Positions 30,540-35,242 of a stretch of DNA of 35,242 bases are shown here, in pieces. The translations under genes were made by a program, and so were the position numbers. The notes beneath the pieces are model-generated. The model saw only the letters and a list, made by a program, of their open reading frames with translations. It made no database searches and was not told where the DNA came from. Positions within the stretch are counted from its first letter, which is position 1. The number at the start of each line of letters is the position of its first letter. The stretch comes from Chlorobiales bacterium. Lineage in GTDB: Bacteria > Bacteroidota > Chlorobiia > Chlorobiales > JACMJS01. The DNA is taken from positions 1 through 35,242 of the forward strand of contig JACMJS010000272.1 in NCBI GenBank assembly GCA_014380515.1. The letters are read 5' to 3'.

Positions 30540-31421
30540 TCATTCCGACTTGCGGACGATCAAAACCGGACATTCGCTGCGGCTGGTAATATCGATGGCG
30601 GTTGAGCCGAGGAAAAATTGCTTGTAGCCCGACGCGCCGTGCGCGGAAATGACGATCAGATCAATGTTGTTTTCCTTCGCGTATTTCAAGATGGCCGAAC
30701 CCGGTGTTACACCTTTGATTTCATCGTTGAGCGTTACATGCGCCACGCCGTTGCGCGTCGCGTCGCGCTTCATGGTTTCAAGTTCCTTTGCCGATTCCTT
30801 AAATACTTCGCCGTGCATCTGGTGAAAATGTACGAGGTGAAAATCCGAACCGTATTCTTTGGCAAACTTATAGGCATATGGCAGGGCTTGAAACGAGAGC
30901 GGTGAAAAGTCGGTCGGAAATAAAATTCGGAGTGCGCGAAACTTTTGTTCGGGACGCGAAAAAATCATCAGCGGGCAGGGCGCCGTGCGCACGATTTTAT
31001 ACGTCGTGCTGCCCAAAATAAATTGGTTCGTCAGCCCGGCACTGCGCGTCGCCATCATAATCAAGCCGACGTTTTTTTCTTTGCTGAACCGCGGAATCTG
31101 ATCAATCGCTTTGCCGTAAGCGGTAACGAATCCATACTTCGTATCGCGGTTTCGAAACTTCGTCGCCACTTGAGTCGTCATCTGGTTTTGCGAATCTTGC
31201 TCGAGCGTGCGGCGGAGCATCAGCAAATCTTTTTCCGTCTTGCGGTAGGCGGCATACTTCGCATCCATATCATCGACCACGTTGAGCACGGTGATGTCGG
31301 CGTTGAACACTTCCGAAACGCGAAGGGCGTGCTCGACGACGAACTTGGACTGTTCGGAGAAATCGATGGGACACAAAATCGTTTTGACGGCGGGGGCAGT
31401 GTGCGGGTTGGCGAGCATCAC
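30540..31421 (-). CDS. Universal stress protein with two UspA domains
   Basis: 293 residues forming a tandem UspA protein. Domain 1 (about 12-155) starts VKTILCPIDFSEQSKFVVEHA and ends ILGSTTYKIVRTAPCPLMIF. Domain 2 (about 163-291) starts LRILFPTDFSPLSFQALPYA and ends with the nucleotide-site pattern HGASGYKQFFLGSTA then SECPVLIV. Domain 2 keeps the G-x-x-G and G-S-T residues for ATP binding; in domain 1 the first glycine is Ser. Such proteins help cells survive stress and energy limitation. It is directly upstream of the permease gene (41 bases), so it may regulate or accompany transport. Two adjacent Met codons are possible starts. Confidence 0.9.
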   Translation of the reverse strand: MMLANPHTAPAVKTILCPIDFSEQSKFVVEHALRVSEVFNADITVLNVVDDMDAKYAAYRKTEKDLLMLRRTLEQDSQNQMTTQVATKFRNRDTKYGFVTAYGKAIDQIPRFSKEKNVGLIMMATRSAGLTNQFILGSTTYKIVRTAPCPLMIFSRPEQKFRALRILFPTDFSPLSFQALPYAYKFAKEYGSDFHLVHFHQMHGEVFKESAKELETMKRDATRNGVAHVTLNDEIKGVTPGSAILKYAKENNIDLIVISAHGASGYKQFFLGSTAIDITSRSECPVLIVRKSE

Positions 31422-31501
31422 AATCGGATAAAGTTAAGTTTGAACCGCCTGTATCTCCTTATCAGTAAGGGCGCGGCGGCGCGGGGCGGTAGCGGCAATA
31501 T

Positions 31502-31525
31502 ATCGGATTCGGCATCGGATTCGGC
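31502..31525. repeat. 12-bp perfect tandem duplication
   Basis: atcggattcggc at 31502-31513 and again at 31514-31525, in the 131-base gap between holA and the universal stress protein gene. A looser echo follows. It could be slippage or an operator in the upstream region of the stress gene. Confidence 0.5.
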
Positions 31526-31552
31526 GTTGGCATCCGGCACGGCGAAACGGGG

Positions 31553-32629
31553 CTAAGATAAAACTTTTCTCATTAAGACAAGCATGAGCAGCTTATCGCG
31601 TTCGTCCTGCGAGGTCGCCGAAATCGTCCGCTGCCCTTTCAAGGCAAGGTCGGTTTCATGCAAGGCCACGAGCGCGGTTTGAATTTGCTCCGGCGCAAAG
31701 GCGGCGAGATAACTTTTGTAATTGCCCAAAAAAAAGGCTTGTCCGCCGAACATACCGAGTTCCTTAGCCGCATCGCCATCCGACATCCGTTTCACTTCCG
31801 GCGTCCCCAGTTTCCACAGCCGCACGAAAAATACGGTGAGGTAATTGACAATCGACAGCGGCTCGCCGTCTTTCTCCAGCATCATCAAGGCGATGCCCGA
31901 CGCCTGACGCAAATCGCGGGAGACGATGGCTTTCTCCAGTTCGAACACATTGTACTCGCGCGAGACGCCGACGACTTCCATCACGTCCGTTTCTGTGAGC
32001 ACTTTTTCCGCACGGCCTTCGGCATAAAGCGAAAGTTTTTGAAGCTCGCCCGAAATATCGCGCACCGCATTGCCGGTATGCTGCATCAAAATTCGGAGCG
32101 CGCCCGGCAATAAATTCCAGCCAAGCGATTTGGCACGGTCGCTGGCAAAACCCGCCGCATCTTTCATCGGCGCGAATTCATAGCCGACATCAGCGAGCAA
32201 TGAATACGGTTCTTTAGCGAGTTCTTTTTTATCGAGGTCGGCGGCGGTGAGCACGAGCACGGTGGCGGGCGCGGGATTTTTCAGATAGGCGGCAAGCATT
32301 TCCATCTGCACTTTTAGTTTTTCCTTCGTGCGTTCTTTTCGAATCCGCTCGAAGCCGCGCACGATGACGAGCCGCTCCGCAGCGAACATACCGAACGCCG
32401 ATGCCTGCGAGATCACTTCGCCGATACTCGTTTCCGAACCCTGCAGCATCACGGTGTTCATCTCCGCATCGGCTTCGGAATTGAAAACGTACCGGCGAAG
32501 CAGCAGGGTGATTTCATCGATGAAAAAATCTTCCTTGCCGTAAAGGAAATACACCGGCTGAAATTTCTTTTTCTTAATCGCCGTTTCTAAATCGCTGAAC
32601 AGGGCTTTCTTCGCCACAGGATTTTTCAA
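31553..32629 (-). CDS. holA: DNA polymerase III delta subunit
   Basis: 358 residues. HolA opens the sliding clamp as part of the clamp loader. Recognisable features are the N-terminal QPVYFLYGKEDFFIDEI (about 24-40), RRYVFNSEADAEMNT, a delta-type AAA fold with no Walker A motif, the segment ERLVIVRGFERI and the C-terminal helical collar with ALVALHETDLALKGQ (about 317-331). The length fits. It is transcribed leftward and diverges from the BatA-like gene. Together with the stress protein and permease it may form a leftward run, but the 131-base gap to the stress gene suggests a separate promoter there. Confidence 0.9.
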   Translation of the reverse strand: MKNPVAKKALFSDLETAIKKKKFQPVYFLYGKEDFFIDEITLLLRRYVFNSEADAEMNTVMLQGSETSIGEVISQASAFGMFAAERLVIVRGFERIRKERTKEKLKVQMEMLAAYLKNPAPATVLVLTAADLDKKELAKEPYSLLADVGYEFAPMKDAAGFASDRAKSLGWNLLPGALRILMQHTGNAVRDISGELQKLSLYAEGRAEKVLTETDVMEVVGVSREYNVFELEKAIVSRDLRQASGIALMMLEKDGEPLSIVNYLTVFFVRLWKLGTPEVKRMSDGDAAKELGMFGGQAFFLGNYKSYLAAFAPEQIQTALVALHETDLALKGQRTISATSQDERDKLLMLVLMRKVLS

Positions 32630-32666
32630 TTGAAGGTTGATGCGAGCGTCTGAACCGTTTTGAAGT

Positions 32667-32688
32667 GAAGCCGAAAATATACGGCTTC
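32667..32688. promoter_or_regulatory. Inverted repeat between divergent holA and BatA-like genes
   Basis: gaagccg (32667-32673) and cggcttc (32682-32688) enclose an A/T-rich 8-base centre. The gap between the two start codons (32630-32748) must hold both promoters, so this may be an operator or a leader hairpin. It is not followed by a T run. Confidence 0.35.
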
Positions 32689-32748
32689 GGTATGATAACG
32701 CTTCGGGCTTCGGTTATATTGACCGCATCACACACCACATTTTTTGAT

Positions 32749-34959
32749 ATGTCATTTCTCAATCCCGCCTTGCTGCTCGGCCTTGCCGCTGCCGCCGTGC
32801 CGATTCTGATTCACTTGCTCAACCTGCGCCGCAGAAAGCAAATGGACTTCAGTTCGCTGATGCTGCTGAGGGAAATCGAACGCAGTTCGCTGCGCCGGTT
32901 CAAAGTGCGGCAATGGTTGCTGCTGCTGCTACGCAGCCTTGTCATTTTTTTCCTCGTCTTTTCCTTTTCCAAACCGATCATTTCCGGCTACCTCGCCGGT
33001 TCCGATTTTGCGAGCCGCACCAAAACCTCGGCATTCATTTTAATCGACGCTTCGCCCTCGATGACCTACACCGACGGCAGTGCGGACGTGTGGCGACAGA
33101 CCAAAGCCGCCGCGATCAAAGCCCTTGAAAACCTTTCGGCGCAGGATGAAATTTTTCTATCGCTGTCTGCGGAAGATGCCGCTTCGGTTGCACCGCTCTC
33201 TTACGCCGAAGCGCGGCAAAAAATTATTCAGGCCGAACCCGCCGCCGCCGCAAGGCCAAGCGAGGAGCGGCTTCGCGGGGCACTGGCGACGCTCGGCACA
33301 TCGCGGCATTTCAACCGTGAAATTTATCTCATCTCGGATTTTCAGCAAAGCGGATTTGCGGCGGCGGATACGGGCACGGCGGATGAATCATTGCGGGAGC
33401 GATACAAAGAAATCAAGTTTTATGCGGTGAATGTATCGCCGCAGTCGAAGCAAAACGTCGGCGTTGTGCGCACCGAATTGCTCACAAAAATTCTTGAGCC
33501 GGGCAAAAGCGTGCGCGTGCGGGCGACGCTTGTACTTCACGCCAATCTTAATACAACTTCCGATACGAACATTGATTCTCTCGCATCACCGCAACGCCTT
33601 ACCCAAAGCACCCGCGTGCGACTTTACTTCAACGACAAACTTGCGGCGGAAGATAATCTGGAGTTGATCTCCGGTCAGCCCGCCGAGATCACGCTCTCGG
33701 CCACGCCCGCCGCGACGGGCATAATCACCGCCCGCGTGGAGTGCGATGCCGATTACCTCGAGGCCGATAACAAACGCTTCTTCACTTTTTTTATTCCCGA
33801 ACGCTTGCGGCTGCTCATCGCTTATTCGAACCCGCAAGACATTTCATATTTGAAACTCGCCCTCGAAAGTTTTCAGAACCGGAATTTTTTCGATCTCGCA
33901 CTTGCAACGGAATCGTCGCTCGATGCCCGCGACTTCAACCGCTTTGACGCGGTGGTGCTCTGCGGCCTCTCGCAAGTTTCGGCGGGCGCGACGGAAAAAC
34001 TGCGGCAGTATCACCGGCAAGGCGGCGGTGTTATTTTTTTCGCCGCCGCAAAACAAAACTATTTGCCCGATAATCAACTGCTCGCGGCACTCGGCGGCGG
34101 TACACTCACCGCGCAGCCCGCCGCGCCCGCCGCGGTCGAAACGATTGACACGCGCAGCCTCATCTTCGAAGGCATTTACGACCGGCGAAAAGGCGCGCCG
34201 CGAAATGCACCCGGCAACGATGAACGGATCGAAGTTTTTTCCGCGCCGCGTTATCAGAAGTCGGTAAGGGAATCAGCGGTGATGGCCACGGCGGGCGGTC
34301 AAAGCGTGATGACGGTCTCGCGTCTCGCGGCGGAAGGATCGCTCGTGCTTTTCACGCTGTTGCCGGTGCCGCAAAGCAGCACGCTTGCCGTGCAACCGCT
34401 TTTTGCACCGCTCATGTTCCGTTCGATTTTTTATGTAAGCAGCAAATCCCAAGCCGCCGCGTCTTACACGGTTGGCCAGACGGGAGAGTTGAATCTTTCG
34501 GCGGATGGACGTTTGTCAGGCGGCGCAGCCCCTGCGGGATTAACGGTTCGAAAGCCGAGCGGTAAAACATTCGTTGCGGTTACGGCAGCGCGGCGGAACG
34601 AAACGAAACTGTTGATTGATCCGTCGCTCTATGATGAAGCGGGAATTTATGAAGTGATCACGGCGTCGAGCGGGGCGGGCGAATCCACTTCATCCGCGCG
34701 GTTGAAACTGGCGATAAACTTGCCTGCGCCGGAATCCGAAACGCGGTCGATGGCGAGTGGCAAGATCAAAGCGGCTGCGGTGAAGACGGGGCTTGACGGG
34801 AAAAATGTTTTCTATACCGACGCGGCAACTTCGGCGGAGAAAGTTGCCGAGATGATTTCCGGTTCACGCTTCGGCTTTGGCATCTGGAAATACTTGGCGG
34901 GACTTGCCGCAATCTGTCTCGTCGCTGAAAGCTTGCTCTCCCGCCGCTCACAAGCGTAA
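32749..34959 (+). CDS. BatA/VWA-domain membrane protein
   Basis: About 736 residues. The N-terminal BatA domain has a first transmembrane helix (about 5-25, ending LIHLLNLRRRKQMDFSSL) and a second (about 58-78). A von Willebrand A-like domain follows (about 93-260), with a metal-site motif DASPSMTYTDGS. Next come Ig-like beta segments, a class I glutamine-amidotransferase-like region (VVLCGLSQVSAGATEKLRQY, then GGGVIFFAA, about 400-460) and a final transmembrane helix before RRSQA. Such proteins are common in Bacteroidota and Chlorobiota, often near MoxR/Bat genes; their role is unclear. The ATG at 32749 is preferred over an upstream start at 32665, which overlaps the regulatory gap. Confidence 0.85.
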   Translation: MSFLNPALLLGLAAAAVPILIHLLNLRRRKQMDFSSLMLLREIERSSLRRFKVRQWLLLLLRSLVIFFLVFSFSKPIISGYLAGSDFASRTKTSAFILIDASPSMTYTDGSADVWRQTKAAAIKALENLSAQDEIFLSLSAEDAASVAPLSYAEARQKIIQAEPAAAARPSEERLRGALATLGTSRHFNREIYLISDFQQSGFAAADTGTADESLRERYKEIKFYAVNVSPQSKQNVGVVRTELLTKILEPGKSVRVRATLVLHANLNTTSDTNIDSLASPQRLTQSTRVRLYFNDKLAAEDNLELISGQPAEITLSATPAATGIITARVECDADYLEADNKRFFTFFIPERLRLLIAYSNPQDISYLKLALESFQNRNFFDLALATESSLDARDFNRFDAVVLCGLSQVSAGATEKLRQYHRQGGGVIFFAAAKQNYLPDNQLLAALGGGTLTAQPAAPAAVETIDTRSLIFEGIYDRRKGAPRNAPGNDERIEVFSAPRYQKSVRESAVMATAGGQSVMTVSRLAAEGSLVLFTLLPVPQSSTLAVQPLFAPLMFRSIFYVSSKSQAAASYTVGQTGELNLSADGRLSGGAAPAGLTVRKPSGKTFVAVTAARRNETKLLIDPSLYDEAGIYEVITASSGAGESTSSARLKLAINLPAPESETRSMASGKIKAAAVKTGLDGKNVFYTDAATSAEKVAEMISGSRFGFGIWKYLAGLAAICLVAESLLSRRSQA

Positions 34960-34967
34960 CATCTAAT

Positions 34968-34990
34968 AGACTTCTTGCTGAAGTCTTTCT
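34968..34990 (+). terminator. Weak terminator after the BatA-like gene
   Basis: A 7-bp stem agacttc (34968-34974) / gaagtct (34980-34986) with a 5-base loop, followed by ttcttg. It is 9 bases after the stop codon at 34959. The T run is poor. Confidence 0.4.
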
Positions 34991-34993
34991 TGT

Positions 34994-35063
34994 GTCATTC
35001 CGGCTTGACCGGAATCCTTCTTGCAGCTGAGTTAAGAAGGATTCCCGACGTGGCGAGAATGAC
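34994..35063. repeat. gtcattc inverted-repeat element, family C copy 2
   Basis: Outer arms gtcattc (34994-35000) / gaatgac (35057-35063). Inside lie further nested arms: attccgg with ccggaat, and aatccttctt with aagaaggatt. It is more divergent than copy 1 at 26118 but shares the gtcattcc edge and nested design. It lies between convergent genes. Confidence 0.7.
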
Positions 35064-35083
35064 TTTCGCAAGAGGTCTAATTT

Positions 35084-35242
35084 TCAATCTGCGTCCGCGT
35101 TGCCGAATAAAGCGATCTGCTGCTGTTCCGACGCGGCATGTTTCAAGCGTTCGTTTGCAATGGCAAAAAAATCCGCTTCCAATTCATAGCCGGTAAAATT
35201 TCGGTTGAGTAAAATGGATGCAACACCCGTCGAGCCGCTACC
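35084..35242 (-). CDS. DNA methyltransferase, C-terminal fragment (gene runs off the window)
   Basis: The minus strand is open from the window edge to a TGA at 35084-35086, giving 52 residues. They begin GSGSTGVASILLNRNFTGYE and continue LEADFFAIANERL. This is the S-adenosylmethionine-binding motif I (FxGSGTTxxA) followed by G-x-E-x-x-x-x-x-x-x-A, the standard C-terminal end of beta-class N4/N6 DNA methyltransferases of restriction-modification systems. The second Thr of the motif is Ser here. Target base and whether a restriction enzyme accompanies it cannot be seen. The tail QQQIALFGNADAD is polar and short. Confidence 0.85.
   Translation of the reverse strand, partial: GSGSTGVASILLNRNFTGYELEADFFAIANERLKHAASEQQQIALFGNADAD

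Overview
The window most resembles a member of the Chlorobiota (green sulfur bacteria and relatives), probably on the Chloroherpeton/Thermochlorobacter side. The evidence is a crtC-like carotenoid hydratase directly upstream of a Rieske/cytochrome b pair with no cytochrome c1, an order I recall from Chlorobaculum tepidum; a type IX secretion (T9SS) sorting domain; a bacilliredoxin; and a Gram-negative envelope set (LptD, LptF/G-like permease, EnvC-like factor, TonB). The species cannot be fixed from sequence reading alone. I see no rRNA, tRNA, CRISPR array, transposase or integrase.

Layout. 1-1.2 kb (+): end of a nucleotide pyrophosphatase/phosphodiesterase, then upp. 1.2-9.2 kb (-): envelope block with VanZ-like protein, degenerate LytM/EnvC factor, TonB-family protein, LptD and heparinase II/III-like lyase. 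9.4-12.8 kb (+): trpB, a membrane histidine kinase and a bacilliredoxin. 12.9-15.0 kb (-): LptF/LptG-type permease and prohibitin-like SPFH protein. 15.3-18.5 kb (+): crtC-like gene, petC, petB, then a terminator. 18.7-20.8 kb (+): TPR protein with a SARP/BTAD-type regulatory C-terminus. 21-24.4 kb (+): a run of small secreted proteins, including a T9SS cargo. 24.6-28.7 kb (+): zwf, a membrane-anchored unknown, an ORF6N protein and a trans-sulfuration enzyme. 28.7-32.6 kb (-): amino-acid permease, universal stress protein and holA. 32.7-35 kb (+): BatA/VWA membrane protein. The right edge holds the C-terminus of a DNA methyltransferase (-).

The most unusual content lies between and inside the genes. 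At least three families of short structured repeats sit in intergenic gaps. One has outer arms that vary while staying complementary, and an inner module whose orientation is flipped between copies. Two further gaps carry sister terminators with an identical AGAAAT loop, each just after a repeat. A perfect 31-base inverted repeat lies inside the ORF6N coding sequence, and short gattcgaa-type repeats flank the histidine kinase.

Functionally, most genes serve the envelope (LPS export, peptidoglycan, surface display), quinol-linked electron transport and carotenoids, and redox and carbon metabolism (zwf, bacilliredoxin, trpB, trans-sulfuration).
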